Below, in pieces: positions 8,274-8,311 of a stretch of DNA of 8,311 bases. A program made the translations under genes and the position numbers. This stretch comes from Elusimicrobiota bacterium (GTDB lineage: Bacteria > Elusimicrobiota > Elusimicrobia > UBA1565 > UBA9628): the NCBI GenBank assembly GCA_016194625.1, contig JACQBB010000297.1, positions 1 to 8,311 on the forward strand. The letters run 5' to 3'. Position 1 is the stretch's first letter; each line of letters begins with the position of its first letter. Under the pieces are notes generated by a model that made no database searches, was not told where the DNA came from, and saw only the letters and a program-made list of their open reading frames with translations.

Positions 8274-8311
8274 TTGCGGGGGCTGGATTTGAACCAGCGA
8301 CCTCAAGGTTA
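8274..8311 (-). tRNA. tRNA gene, 3' part only; probably initiator tRNA-fMet
   Basis: The minus strand carries the 3' half of a tRNA from anticodon position 36 to the discriminator: loop end TAA, anticodon-stem arm CCTTG, variable AGGTC, T-arm GCTGG-TTCAAAT-CCAGC, acceptor arm CCCCGCA and discriminator A. The acceptor arm ending in A72-A73 after CCCCGC, with TTCAAAT in the T-loop, closely resembles bacterial initiator tRNA, where C1 and A72 are unpaired. U36 fits a CAU anticodon. The D-arm, anticodon and position 1 are outside the window. The next bases are CCG, so the 3' CCA is not fully encoded. Position 41 is T, whereas many initiators have C, leaving only two of the usual three G-C pairs. 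Confidence 0.85.

Overview
This is a GC-rich bacterial chromosomal window (roughly two-thirds or more G+C by eye) made of core or housekeeping genes. I see no insertion sequence, phage gene or CRISPR array. A covalent-haem cytochrome, secreted proteins, a PpiC-type isomerase and an Uup-type ABC-F ATPase suggest a respiring, probably Gram-negative-type bacterium. The phylum cannot be fixed from this sequence alone.

Almost everything is read from the minus strand. In transcription order from the right edge: the 3' part of a tRNA gene, probably initiator tRNA-fMet (8274-8311); ssb (8134-7700); and uup (7555-5756). Further left is a second minus-strand unit of five tightly packed genes. These are a 91-residue PpiC-type prolyl isomerase (4773-4498), a monohaem cytochrome c-like protein (4463-3801), a P1B-type metal ATPase with a TPC rather than CPC motif (3772-1919), an MFS drug-efflux-type transporter (1894-683), and a multi-pass membrane protein running off the left edge (681-1). 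Gaps in this unit are 34, 28, 24 and 1 nt. A good sigma70-like promoter (TTGACT, 17-bp spacer, TACAAT) and a well-placed GGAGG sit before ppiC, so a single operon is likely. The only plus-strand gene is a secreted coiled-coil/HEAT-repeat protein (4890-5759). It diverges from the ppiC operon and converges tail-to-tail on uup with a 4-bp overlap.

The most interesting signal is non-coding. Two copies of a two-hairpin RNA element lie on the minus strand at 8202-8263 (just after the tRNA) and 7556-7627 (just before uup). They share the 5' flank, the first-hairpin loop, an ACCGGCCC linker and an identical 10-nt U-rich tail. The second stem differs completely in sequence yet pairs in both, and the first stem carries a compensatory change. 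The tRNA-proximal copy looks like an intrinsic terminator. The uup copy ends directly at the uup start codon and lies downstream of an extended -10 promoter, so it is placed like an attenuator or RBS-sequestering leader. That would mean a recurring RNA module is used both as a terminator and as a leader switch.
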